From: Asparagopsis taxiformis | Taxonomy: Eukaryota; Rhodophyta; Florideophyceae; Bonnemaisoniales; Bonnemaisoniaceae | DNA: 44,060 nucleotides | Assembly: GCA_030407315.1 (NCBI GenBank) | Contig: JALQPE010002874.1 | Location: forward strand, 1 to 44,060 | Direction of reading: 5' to 3' | Shown here: in pieces, positions 11,311 through 21,001 of the stretch | Position numbering within the stretch: position 1 is the first letter of the stretch | Layout: every line of letters starts with the position of its first letter | The notes under the pieces: model-generated | Told to the model about the DNA's origin: nothing | What the model saw: only the letters and a program-made list of their open reading frames with translations | Database searches by the model: none | Program-made: the position numbers and the translations under genes

Positions 11311-11653
11311 AGGAACGGCAAGACTCAAGGAGAGTGAAGAAGGGATCTAGGAAGATGGGGAATGAAGCTGTGAGGTGTTTCTGGTATGTGTATATTTTCG
11401 GGCATACGATAGAAGTGAGAGTGGGTTTCACGTCGTGTAAGATTTTGCTGACCATGTTCGTGTTTGATGTCTTGATGATTTAATGGGCTGGGGTGGTGTC
11501 GAGGAAAGCGGGAATGGTATTGGGAAGGAGCGGATTTTTTGTAATCTAGGTCGTGAGGGTTCTTGAAGTATGTGCGGATGGTGGTGCATGGCGTTCGGAT
11601 GGTAGGGAGAACGCGATAGTGAGGGAGATGGGTGATCGACGATATGCTGACAT

Positions 11654-11822
11654 GTATTTCGTATTATGGCTGGATACGTATTTCATATTCTGGCTGGATA
11701 CATATTCCGTATTCTGACTGGATACATATTCCGTATTCTGACTTGATACATATTTCCTATTCTAGTCGGGTATTTATTTCCTATTCTGACCAGATATGTA
11801 TTTCCTATTCTAGAGAGACGTA
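11654..11822 (+). repeat. 24-bp tandem repeat, about seven copies
   Basis: The unit approximates TATTCTGACTGGATACATAT with TTCC/TTTC joins. The copies diverge progressively towards the right end near 11820. The 24-bp period keeps a frame open by chance, so ORFs on both strands here are repeat artefacts. Confidence 0.8.
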
Positions 11823-11939
11823 TTGTATACGAGCAGTTTCGTAAATGAGAGAATAAAATACGGTCCGATATGGGCCCTGAATTTACCATCCGCTGTAATT
11901 TCTTCCCTCCCGGTTTTCGCTGATATATTGTATACTGGG

Positions 11940-12068
11940 TGTCGGGTCCTAGGATCCCGCTGTATGTACTAGAGAAAGTGGATGTCGGGCCCTAGTATTC
12001 CGCCATATGTACTAGAGAAAGTGGATGTCGGGTCCTAGTATTCCGCCAAACGTACTAGAGAAAGTGGA
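11940..12068 (+). repeat. 43-bp tandem repeat, three copies
   Basis: Each unit runs from GTCGGGTCCTAG or GTCGGGCCCTAG through a TGTACTAGAGAAAGTGGA end. It leads directly into the GGACGTCC hairpin at 12066. Confidence 0.8.
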
Positions 12069-12190
12069 CGTCCGCATCCAAAAAATTTTTATTTTTTTTG
12101 GACGCGGACGTTCATTTGTTCTAGTAAATCTCGGGGCCGACTAGGACCCGTACTAGAGAGACTGGACGTCCGCGTCCACTTCCGAAAACA
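12066..12190. repeat. GGACGTCC-motif hairpin and array
   Basis: GGACGTCCGCATCC at 12066 pairs with GGACGCGGACGTTC at 12100 across an A/T loop. A further GGACGTCCGCGTCC follows near 12164, with CTAGTA/TACTAGA spacers. Similar words recur at 19705-19990 and just inside the TIRs of the methyltransferase elements, so these may be subterminal repeats of a DNA transposon. Confidence 0.55.
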
Positions 12191-12198
12191 CAGACGAA

Positions 12199-12360
12199 GG
12201 TCGTAGAAGCTTCGGAGAAGTTGCTACCAGACTAATTCGGGCATGCTGAACATGATGGGATAGGTTTCGGAGCGCCTAGAGCACTCCTTCTAGGAGAAAT
12301 CGAGGGTCAAACTTTTCTCGCGTAATTTAGCCCCTCAGGGCCAATTCCAGTGCTTCAACA
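12199..12360 (-). repeat. 3' LTR-like repeat of the copia element
   Basis: On the minus strand it begins TGTTGAAGCACTGG directly after the purine tract. It matches 18787-18949 almost base for base. The copia stop codon TGA lies inside its first bases. Its far end lacks a clear CA and a target duplication, so the true boundary may be lost. Confidence 0.65.
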
Positions 12361-14882
12361 CTCCCCCTCTTTGACCTTCTCGATTAATGATTTGGAAGTT
12401 ACCCCCATAAGCTCACGAAGCTTGACGAACTGAATCCTTTGCAGAGGCTTAGTGAGGACATCCGCTACCATGTCGGATGTCGGACAGTAGTCGATATCGA
12501 ACATCCCTTCGAGGAGGCAATCCCGGACAAAGTGATATCGAATGTCGATATGCTTCGTGCGAGTTCCAGAGGCATCGTTCCTAGCCATTTTGATAGATCC
12601 TTGAATGTCCACGTTGATGAGGATAGGATCTGCAGGACTTGTACTGCTGCTGAAACCATCGATGTTTCTCAGCCAGATTGCTTCCTTCACTGCTGCACTA
12701 AGAGCCATGTATTCTGCTTCTGAGGAATACTGGGCTACGCAGCCTTGACAAGGCCTTGCTTACGAGACTTCCAGCTCACAGCTCCCCCAGACATCATGAA
12801 GAAATAGCCACTAGTCGACTTCCAGTTGATAGTACAACCGCCCCAGTCCGAGTCGCTGTACCCGACCGGTGCAAGTGTTGCTGTAGCTCTGTACATTACG
12901 CCAAAGTCCCGTGTACCAGCGATGTAGCGCAGGACACGTTTAACGGCTACCCAGAGAGCTTTTGTCGGGGCCTCAACGAACTGTGCAAGTCTCCCAACGG
13001 CAAATGCGATGTCAGGGCGAGTTCCCACCGCTAGGTACATCAGGCTGCCAATTGCTCTGCGATAGAGGGTAAAGTGGATGGGCTCAGTTTCGGTATCCGC
13101 GACGGAGATCTGGGCTTGCATTGGCGTAACAACGGGACTTGCGTTTTCCATTCCAAACCGTTCCAATACCTTTTCAGCGTAGCGAGACTGGTTCAAGTGT
13201 AGCAGTCCTTTGGAGGTGTTGCGGGCAATCTCTAGGCCGAGACATACCCAAGCTCTACCACAATCCTTCATCTCGAAACGCTTACTGAACTCCGCTTTCA
13301 GCTCACCCAACATATCTCTACTGCTTGAAGCAAGAAGAATATCGTCGACGTATAGTGCAATGATGATCATAGAGTCGTCACGATACCTAACGTAGAAACA
13401 TGGATCGTACAGAGAGCTCTGGAAGTCGAGCTGCGAAATGAGAAAGTCTGCGATCTTAGCATGCCACTGCCTCGGAGCTTGTTTGAGTCCGTATAGAGCC
13501 TTTTGCAGTTTGCAGACATGGTCTGGATGCTTCGAGTCGACGAGTCCCTCCTGCTGCTCCATGAATATTTCCTGTTCGAGATCTCCGTAGAGAAAGGCTG
13601 TTTTGACGTCCATTTGATCGCAGTGCAAATCTTGGTGGACAGTGAGCGCAAAGAACTTGTGAAGAGTACAGAAATGGACAACGGGGGCATAAGTATCGGC
13701 GTAGTCGATGCCGTACTTCTGCTGGAATCCTCGAGTTACGAGTCGAGCTTTGTGTTTGATGGAGTGCTCACCAGTTTCACTGACCACAACTTATCGTTTG
13801 AAGACCCTCTTCGAAGTGAGGAGGTTGAGAGCTTCACTGCGGGGGACCAGAATCGAGGTGCCATTTGCTTTGAGGGAATCCATCTCGGACTGAATGGCCT
13901 CAATCCAGAGATCTTTCTCTTCCCCCTTGGTCACCTCAGTGAAGGTAAGATGTTCCGGAGTGGTATCAGCAGTAATGGAGACAAGGGCAGTTGTTTTCCA
14001 CCACTCGCCCGGAGGTTGACGAGATCGAGAAGATTTACGCGGAGCGTTAAGGAGAGACTCATCAGTAGATGTTGAGGGAGTTTGTGGAGGAGATTGAGGT
14101 TGTGGAGCGTTGGTGTCAGAGTCAGAGTCCGAATGGGATGAAGGAGGAGTATCCTGTTTGGTAGAGAGACCAGACTTGCCGTCTCCATCCCATGGCTCAG
14201 TATTGGCCTCAGAAGCAGCATCAGCGCCGTTGTAGTCTGTATCAGAAGATGGCAAACGCTTCTTTTGCAGCTCGTCAAACACTACGTCTCGCGACACAAC
14301 GACCTTTTCATTTGCTGTATCCCATAGTTTGTAGGCTTTCTGGGAGCTTGCGTATCCAAGCATAATTGCTTCCGTTGCCCGCAAATCAAGGCTCTGAAGA
14401 AGTTTACCAGGCGTTTTGTACCAGCATCTACTTCCGAACGTTCGTATATGGGCAATACTCGGTTTCCTACTATACCACATCTCATACGGAGTATTTCCAG
14501 TTGGCAGGGAGCGGCTGGTGACACGGTTACGAATGTAGGCAGCACAGGAGAGTGCTTCTGCCCAGAACTCGGATGGGATGTTGCTTTGATGAAGCATGAC
14601 ACGAATTTGATCTTTGAGGGTTCTGTTCATTCTCTCTGCCACACCATTCTGTTGCGGAGTATATCCACAGGTGGTCTGACGTTTGATTCCTTTGCTGTCG
14701 AGGAAGAAGCTAAAGTCGTTTGAGAAGAACTCTCCCCCTCCATCCGAGCGTAGTTGGCGGAGTGTACAACCAGTTTGCGTTTCAGCCATGTGCAGGAATC
14801 TCTGCAAGGAGTCGAACCAGTCGGACTTACGGTGGAGCCGGTATACCGTTAGCCATCGGGACTTTTCATCGATGAACGTCAC
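12355..14882 (-). pseudogene. Copia integrase core, reverse transcriptase and RNase H
   Basis: Starting next to the solo LTR: integrase core with FIDEKSRW, QLRSDGGGEFFS and GYTPQQNGVAERMNRTLKDQ, containing the DDE aspartates and glutamate. A C-terminal acidic linker follows, then RT with KARLVTRGFQQ, DVKTAFLYGDL and the catalytic ALYVDDILLA, and RNase H ending DVLTKPLQRIQF. An in-frame TAA at 13791-13793 splits the linker from RT. An 11-bp insertion near 12745-12760, seemingly a local duplication, shifts the frame just before ALSAAVKEA. The final stop lies in the first bases of the LTR. The protein would integrate and reverse-transcribe the element; this copy cannot do so as read. Confidence 0.85.
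12361..12373 (-). other. Polypurine tract of the copia element
   Basis: The minus strand reads AAAGAGGGGGAG immediately before the LTR start TGTTGAAG. This is the expected plus-strand primer site for an LTR element. Confidence 0.7.
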
Positions 14883-15547
14883 TGTGGAACGATAGTTCGG
14901 TGACGAAGTAGCGGGTACGAGCTACGGACACGCTGTCCTTAACGAAACGAACGAACGAACAGTGTCACCCGCTGGTGTTTGACTGTATGGTTAGGAAGGT
15001 AGAAGGTAGAGTAGTTAGCGGTAGACACGAGCGTCACGACGCAACAATCCACGCGAGGATTACGTTCGACAACGAGGTGGCACGTCACCGGAGGCGCTCT
15101 CAACCAAGCCCGTGGGCACGACACACGATCAGCCTCACGTGTGGCGATGGGTAGGTAGTGCGCAACTCGATGGAAACGAAGCCTCGTTAGGCGAAAACGT
15201 AAACGTAAACGTAGAAGTCAGTCGTAGACTAGAGCCGTTGCTCGTTCGATGCTTGTCCCCTTTCCCTCCCGGTACGATGCCAATACCTATTTAGCCACGA
15301 TGGCATCGCTTTATAGTGTAAACACTGCTCGTAACGTCCCCGAATGGGAAAGGACCTTGTGGGTCGCACGTGGGGACCCGTTGGTCCGTTGGCCGTTGCC
15401 GGTACGTTCGTTGCACACGTGTGCCGGTTGCGCGCGCGCACGCGCCAGCAATGTTCGTGCATTGCTGTTATCGCTCGGGTCCGCCGAAATTCGAATTCCG
15501 CGGAAATCGTAAATAATTGCTATTTCGAAATTGCCACGTATACTACA
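14883..15547 (-). mobile_element. Solo LTR of the gypsy family seen at 22653, inserted in copia integrase
   Basis: The flanking 5-bp target duplications GTCAC (14878-14882 and 15548-15552) are perfect. Read on the minus strand the LTR starts TGTAGTATACGTGG and ends GTTCCACA, the TG...CA form. Its length and sequence match the gypsy LTR at 22653-23326 with visible divergence. Removing it and one GTCAC copy restores the integrase reading as YFVTFIDEKSR, which fixes the boundaries exactly. It arose by LTR-LTR recombination after a full insertion, and it post-dates the copia element. Confidence 0.93.
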
Positions 15548-15552
15548 GTCAC

Positions 15553-16216
15553 AAAGTATCGAGCTCCCCCTTTCGAGAGTACTTCCATCGGTCCTGCCAG
15601 ATCTGTGTGAACCAACTCGAGTAGCTCAGATGCTCTCGTTTCGGAGAGCTTTGGAATAGCTGCTCGGGGCATTTTGCCGGTTCTGCATCCTTCACATGGG
15701 GCACCTGCATCAGATTTCTGAGATTTGATTCGGAGGCCCTTGACAGCAGATAGCTTTTCCATGCGTGAGATACCGGATTTGTTGACATGCCCGAGGCCGC
15801 TCGTGCCAGAGCTGAAGCGAGGCCACACAGGCTGTTTGCTGCACATGATCTTTTGGGGACTGTGACGAGAAGAGATCAATGACATAGAGTCCCTTGCTTC
15901 TCCGTCCAGTGGCTATCGGTTTGTTGTTCTGATTCAGGATGACTTTATTGTTATTGAACTGCAGTGATATACCTCGAGTAGTGAGGGTGCTGACGGAGAT
16001 GAGAGAAAATACAAAAAAGGGTACGTGGAGGACGTCACGAAGTATGCACTGTTTTATTTCCCCATATAGAGAGACCATTAAACGTCCATCACCACGACCG
16101 ACTGCCATTGAGGTAGACTTATCTCCCAGAGTTACGGAGAACGGTGTTATTTACTTATAGGAAACAAACATGGAGCGATCGAAGGTCATGTGAGAGATGG
16201 CAGCAGAGTCTATGTA
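15553..16216 (-). pseudogene. Copia protease and integrase zinc-binding head
   Basis: The protease active site reads YIDSAAISHMT but is preceded by a TGA and followed by an in-frame TAA near 16155. Next come GDKSTSMAVGRGDG, CILRDVLHVP and FSLISVSTLTTRGI, typical of copia protease to GAG-pre-integrase. A frameshift falls at LWHER/LGHVNKSGI near 15800. The HHCC integrase head then follows, with CEGCRTGKM and LVHTDLAGPME, before the solo LTR interrupts at 15547. Confidence 0.75.
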
Positions 16217-17106
16217 TCAAGTTGATGTATGAAGAGATCCAGGAATAGTTGACATGAGACAGACGTACTCTTTCTCTTCATAATTATGGAAAGTAGACCC
16301 GGAGACAGTGTTTGATGGAGGATTGCCTTCTGAATCGGTGAGAGTAACCATGGCAGAAGGTTTAGACCTTGCAGGCCGAGAGCGGGACGGACGGCCATAC
16401 TTTTGCAAGCAATACGGTTCAGCGTGGTTGGTACGACCACAATGAGTGCATTTCTTTCGGTTACTGCCGTGCTGTTTCCCAGACCTGGATAATAATGCAG
16501 TCGAGTCAGAAGGAGAGCTTCCATGTTTCAAAATAGAAGCTCTACGTTCCTCCTGAAGAAGGAGACTTCGGACTTTGTCGAAGGTGAATGTGGGGTCCTC
16601 ATCAGCTATAGCATCAAGAGCAGTAATGAGTGTCTGGAAGGACCATTGAGGACAGCCATAGCCATTTCCTTGTCGTCGATGGTCACGCCCACAGAGCTGA
16701 GAACCGAGGCCATCTGTCGAACACGATTGAAGTAGACGAGCATCTGTTCACCGGGCTTCATCGTGGCAGTATAGAAATCACGCCTTGCAGCTAGTTTGTT
16801 TAGGAGAGTGTGCTTTTGGTGCACGTTACAGATCTCCTGCCACATTTCCAGAGCAGTAGTGGTGTGTGAGACGTTCTTGAGCATCTCATCAGACAACGTG
16901 ATCCCGATGGTCATCCGAGCAGTCTTATCTTTGCGAAGCCACTTGGACAGTGTTTCCTGCTCTGCAGGGCGTGGAGGACGTAGGTCAGGATCTATCATTT
17001 CGTCCACCTCGCGGTGTCCGAGGATGAGCTCCATCTTTTGCTTCCATGAGTGAAAGTTGGAGTAGTCCAGCTTTTCGATGCGAATGCCGGACGAAGTACT
17101 CTCCAT
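16217..17106 (-). pseudogene. Copia gag with CCHC knuckle, frameshifted
   Basis: Starts at MESTSSGIRIEKLDYSNFHS (17106), with the gag features of copia: LDYSNFHSWKQKMELIL, ALEMWQEICNVHQ and MLVYFNRVRQMASVL. A frameshift near 16640 separates the C-terminus, which continues as FQTLITALDAIADEDP to a CCHC zinc knuckle (CTHCGRTNHAEPYC, about 16450). Gag forms the particle and packages RNA. A plausible 3' splice site, ACTGCAG, lies six bases before this start codon. Confidence 0.8.
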
Positions 17107-17340
17107 GGCTCTGCAGTAAGTCTTATCTGTTCGACCCTTCCCAAGTGGACAACCGATAGTCGTCTAGGACCAAGCTGGGATCTATAGGATAGCGACTTTT
17201 AGCTAAGAGCAAGATGAGTGGAGAACAAGAAACAAGGTTTATCAAAGGGAAATCAGCTAGATTTCTAATGTGTCTAGAGAGCAGTGCTACTTATCGGAGG
17301 AGGAGGAAGCCTTAGAGGCTTTAGCGGCTTTGAGAGTCTT

Positions 17341-17800
17341 CTAGATGCCACGGTGGCGACTACCGCGGAGGTGGTTGTCGAACTCGCTCTGGGTGTGGAC
17401 GATGACACCACAGGGCTTGCAGACTTTGAGACCACCTTCCTTGAGGCGTTCGATAGTCTTCTTATGTCTAGAGCCGCTAAAGTGTGCGACTCTAGACTCG
17501 GCGGCGTTGAGGAAGACGTTGCAGTGTTGACACCTCGAGCGGTTTGCCTTCTTGTGAGCGGCGTATTTCTTATTATCCCTTCTTTCGGCGATGCTGTAGG
17601 CTTTGCGAAAGACCCGGTCTTGAAGAGACTCCCCCTCGCGACGAAGCCTGGGAGGCTGCTCGTCAGTGCGCGGTTCCACGCGATCTTCGTCACTGCTAGA
17701 CACTGCAGAGAGAAGAGAGCAAGAGTGTTAGAAGTTATACCGATCAGTACTGAGGTGTAAACCGTGAAATAGACCGAAAGGTGAAAGGTATAAACTTACT
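17341..17800 (-). CDS. Two-finger U1-type (matrin-like) zinc-finger protein, spliced
   Basis: Exon 2 encodes 120 residues with two fingers of identical spacing, C-x2-C-x12-H-x5-H: C58, C61, H74, H80 and C95, C98, H111, H117. This is the U1/JAZ/zf-met type that binds RNA or double-stranded nucleic acid. The open frame has no ATG of its own. An intron at 17703-17799 (donor GTAAGT, branch-like TTCTAAC, pyrimidine tract, acceptor CTGCAG) joins exon 1 ending CACAA to exon 2 beginning TGTCTAGC. The start codon ATG is thus split across the junction, with A at -3. A TATATA lies about 140 bp upstream. The TAG at 17341-17343 is followed in frame by a Lys/Ser-rich tail ending near 17289, so the stop may be premature. 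It lies in sense with copia gag, between gag and the right-hand LTR-like repeat. Host gene or captured gene is undecided. Confidence 0.7.
17703..17799 (-). other. Predicted GT-AG intron splitting a start codon
   Basis: 97 nt on the minus strand: GTAAGT at 17799-17794, TTCTAAC about 30 nt before the end, a C/T-rich tract, and CTGCAG ending at 17703. Removal creates ACAATGTCT, an initiation context leading straight into the zinc-finger frame. Confidence 0.65.
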
Positions 17801-17980
17801 TGTGGAAACAGTTGGCAATAAAACCAAACGTTCGATGTGTTTATTCGGTGATAGGTAGAGGCTATAACGCTATACCCATCAGGACAAGGTCACTGTCTTA
17901 CAAGAGCAGGACCGAGTTGAGAAAAGTATAGACTAGCCTATATAAAAGGATGGGTCGATTCCAGTAATTGGGCCTTGAGT

Positions 17981-18052
17981 GGCCCGGTAGCCGAGTGGTT
18001 TGGACGGTCCACGGAGATGTACCGAACCTTGGTTCGAGTCCCAGCAGCGCCG
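17981..18052 (+). tRNA. tRNA-like gene or tRNA-derived pseudogene
   Basis: Contains an A box TAGCCGAGTGG and a perfect B box GGTTCGAGTCC with tRNA spacing, followed by a TTTTT Pol III terminator at 18061-18066. The acceptor ends (GGCCCGG and CAGCGCC) pair at about five of seven positions, the T stem has one mismatch, and the anticodon stem is unclear. It is more likely a decayed tRNA or a SINE head than a functional tRNA. No anticodon is assigned. Confidence 0.45.
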
Positions 18053-18123
18053 CTGGCCAAACTTTTTCTTCCGAACACGAACCTCAGATAAAAGAATGGT
18101 GTCAACAGATGACGATACCCCGA

Positions 18124-18210
18124 GACGGATAGCATGATGACAGAGTGTCAGTGTCACACAGTGTGGATGACAGGATGTCAGTGTCAGTGACTAGATGACA
18201 CAGTGTCGGC
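18124..18210. repeat. Short GATGACA/TGTCAGTG repeats
   Basis: Imperfect repeats of GATGACAGNGTGTCAGTGTC run through this stretch, followed to 18440 by purine-rich low-complexity DNA whose Ser/Arg/Leu-rich ORFs are compositional. Confidence 0.5.
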
Positions 18211-18786
18211 GCGAAGCGGCAACAGAGGTGCGCGGCGGCCGAGGAAGAACGCGGTGATGGCGGCGGGAGCGTAGAGGAGACACTCCGCAAGAGCGCAGAA
18301 GCGCGGGAAGGCGCAGAACGGAAGAAAAACGCGTAGACGAAGAGAGGAGAAAACGAGGCAAAAAGGAGACGAAGGAGGTAAGAGAACGCCGACGCAAACG
18401 ACGCACTCACCGAAGCGCGAGAGATATTGAAACAACCTTCGAGCGCGCTGGGCCCATAACCTGTTGGAACGAAATGGTCGCTTACCGAGCGTTTATTGAA
18501 TCTGCGAGCTCACTACATTATTTGTATTCTCGCCGAGGTGCGCCGGCGGTGCTAAGGACAGCCTGTTAATAGCTGCTCCAGACAGTCTGTCATTGACAGT
18601 CTGTCCTGGTAAGCACCCGCTGCCAATCTGGTACACGTGGGCTTCTCCATCATATCATCCACACGTGTACACTAATCATAACATTTTCCCTGTGCCATGA
18701 TGGCAACCCATCCTGGCTTTTCTAATTACCAATTGAAAGTATGACAAACAAATTGAAACTTCAGATGCTATTATCTCCATGAAGAT

Positions 18787-18949
18787 AGGTCGTAGAAGCT
18801 TCGGAGAAGTTGCTACCAGACTAATTCGGTCATGTCGAACATGATGAGATAGGTTTCGGAGCGCCTAGAGCACTCCTTCTAGGAGAAATCGAGGGTCAAA
18901 CTTTTCTCGCGTAATTTAGCCCCTCAGGGCCAATTCCAGTGCTTCAACA
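18787..18949 (-). repeat. Right-hand LTR-like repeat paired with 12199-12360
   Basis: Nearly identical to the repeat after the copia RNase H and in the same orientation, starting TGTTGAAGCACTGG on the minus strand. No obvious primer-binding site follows on its inner side. From 18440 to 18786 I see no gene, only short inverted words such as GACAGTCTGTC (two copies near 18590) and ACACGTG (near 18640). Confidence 0.65.
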
Positions 18950-19098
18950 CTATATACCCTGAGCAGAGAACACGTGAGGAAAAATGCTGCTGAGAGTCGC
19001 TCACGGCTGTACAGACCTCTGCTGAACAATGTTCCCGACTTCACACTTCCCTTCTCTCCTTTCCCAGGTGGGAGAAGGACGAAACTCCCAGCTCCTTA

Positions 19099-19516
19099 CA
19101 GCCGAAGCCGTTTACCAGGGATGCTTACAGCAAAGTCATCGTTACGATGAGATTGCTGTAAGAAAGCGTCGCCATTACAGCAGCCATGATTTCTTTACCG
19201 GGTAAAAAAAATTGTGGCTGCTATAATGATTTGCTGTATGGAAGCGTTTCATTGCAGTGGCCGAAGAATTTTTTACCCGGTAGAAAATCAGCAAAAATTT
19301 TTACCGGGTAAAATTGTGGCTGCTGTAGTGATTTGTTTTCTTTCAGCAAAGTGATCGTAACGATGACATTGCTGTAAGAAAGTAAATCATTACAGTGCCC
19401 GAGGAATTTTTTACCCGGTAAAGAAATCGTGGCTGCTGTAATGTTTTCTTTTCTCACAGCAAAGTCATCGTTATGATGACTTTGCTGGCAGCATCCCCGG
19501 TAAACGGCCGGCACTG
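19099..19516. mobile_element. Mariner-like MITE with TA flanks
   Basis: The ends CAGCCG...GGCACTG are flanked by TA on both sides. The inverted ends extend about 50 bp, with GCCGTTTACC, GGGATGCT and CAGCAAAGTCATCGTTACGATGA matched on the other side. Inside are repeated palindromic TTTACCGGGTAAA words and GTGGCTGCTGTAATG units, so most of the element can fold on itself. It has no coding capacity. CAG termini with a TA duplication suggest mobilisation by a Tc1/mariner transposase. Confidence 0.7.
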
Positions 19517-19704
19517 TAATGGGGTGACTGCTTCTCCTACATCGCTCTCCTCCTGGTGTTCCACATGCTGTGTTGCTACGCAATTTCTCACTCACATCTT
19601 TCTAGTTTCTTTTCTTTTCGTACCCATGGGTATTGCAGTAGAAAAGTGAGTAGTTTGCACTCCAGGCCGCAGATGCCTCCCTGCAGTCATGCGTCTGTGT
19701 TCTC

Positions 19705-19995
19705 GGAGATGGACGCGGACGTCCACAACCTCTAGTACACCTAGTATTACGTATTACAAGGCAGACGTCCATGTTCTCCAGTATTTCTGGATGTCCGCCT
19801 AGAACCGGACGTCCATGCGGTCTAGTACGTCTAGTATTATTAGGACGACATTCATTGTTTCTAGTACCACGGATGTCCCCCTCGGGATGGACGTCCACCA
19901 TGTCTAGGTCCACCTAGGACGGGTGCCGGTTCAGAAATTCAAAAATTTCGAGCCCAGAAATTTCTGCCGCCGTGCTCGACATGGATGTCCGCATC
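19705..19995. repeat. Array of GGACGTCC-like palindromes with TCTAGTA spacers
   Basis: At least six GGACGTCC/GGATGTCC words occur, separated by about 35-55 bp, with TCTAGTA or CTAGTATTA between them. The array leads at 19930-19970 into sequence like the interior of the methyltransferase-element TIR (CAGAAATTCAAAAATTTC, CCCAGAAATTTCTG). It looks like the subterminal region of a DNA element. Confidence 0.5.
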
Positions 19996-19999
19996 CATC

Positions 20000-20657
20000 A
20001 CGGCGACCACTCCATTTTTCCTTGTCGGTCGACTCCAATTTTGTCTTTAATTTTTTCATCCTCTCGCTCACACCCCCTTCCAGTTGGTGCTCACCTCCCC
20101 CGTACTGTACCTCAAACACCCCCAATACCACTCTAGCACGCATTTTCAGCTACCTATCCCCGCCTCCACGGTGCACACCTCCATTCCATACCTACTGTTC
20201 TGCTCTACCGTACAGATTTCGTATAACCAGTCCTCATACTACCTCAGAATAGGGAAAAACACCCCCTATCTCCTCGACCATGCTCTCCCCCAACACCTTT
20301 GCAACGTATTGTTCTTCAATACCCTCTCTCCTCTACCCTCAACCCCTCTCCTTCGCCCTCTACACAAACTTCCCCTGCAGCTTTCTCTTCCAAAACCTCT
20401 CACTCCCCATCCCGTACCCGACCTGCTCCACCCCTCCCTCCCTCAGCTGCTCCATGCCCCCACGCCATCCGCATCTTCGATACCGTATACACCACCACCA
20501 CCGGCCCACGCTCCCGCACTGCGGGGTGGCACCCCCGCCGTCTCCCCAGAAACCTCCCCGCTCTGAAACACATATCAACCCCCCACTTCGCACCCATCCT
20601 CCCACTCCCCTCCCTCCCCAAATACAATAACCCCCTTCTTCTCCATCACATCCCCAC
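20000..20657. other. Pyrimidine-rich stretch without a supported gene
   Basis: The plus strand is strongly C/T-rich, giving Pro/Ser/Thr-rich ORFs on it and Gly/Arg-rich ORFs on the other. No domain is seen in any frame. Confidence 0.5.
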
Positions 20658-21001
20658 TCACCACAGCCAGAACAGACGCCACCCCCCTTCCCGCCTCTTT
20701 CTCCTCACTTTCCTAAAAAACCCTCCTCTCGGCGCCTTCAACCGCACCCTCCTACGGTCCCACCTAAACACCTCCTCCGCCCTCACTACCCCAACACCCC
20801 GCAGCGTCTCCTCAGTCCCCATAATATGCTCGTCGGCACTCCTCTCCGAATCACACTCCAATCTAAACCCGCACTCCGTACATTTCCACCTCCCCCTGTA
20901 CCATCCCAAGATTCCATCCACCCCCCATAGAACACATCCTCATACCACAGAAGAATTTTCTTCCTCTCATACCTCATCCTTAAAACCTCCATCTGCTCCA
21001 T
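20658..21001 (-). pseudogene. Possible zinc-finger protein fragment
   Basis: Two overlapping minus-strand frames read as one if a frameshift near 20915 is allowed. The first ends WYEDVFYGGWM and the second continues GWYRGRWKCTECGFRLEC, followed by a histidine (ADEHIMG) and a very basic C-terminus. The Cys spacing suggests a metal-binding knuckle. The surrounding base composition is extreme and I cannot name a family. Confidence 0.22.

Larger units (their letters stand above)
12199..18949 (-). mobile_element. Degenerate Ty1/copia element region bounded by ~163-bp direct repeats
   Basis: Minus-strand order is gag (17106), protease and integrase head (16216), integrase core, RT and RNase H (14882), then purine tract and LTR (12360). 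Integrase before RT is the copia order. The right-hand direct repeat (18787-18949) lies 1.7 kb beyond gag, and that gap holds a spliced zinc-finger gene and a tRNA-like gene. Either the element carries extra sequence or the right LTR is displaced. The copy is heavily mutated and is interrupted by a solo gypsy LTR. Confidence 0.7.

Noticed and set aside
18102..18435. Overlapping minus-strand Ser/Leu/Arg-rich ORFs
   Set aside because: Purine-rich low-complexity DNA with three open frames at once; no conserved motif.
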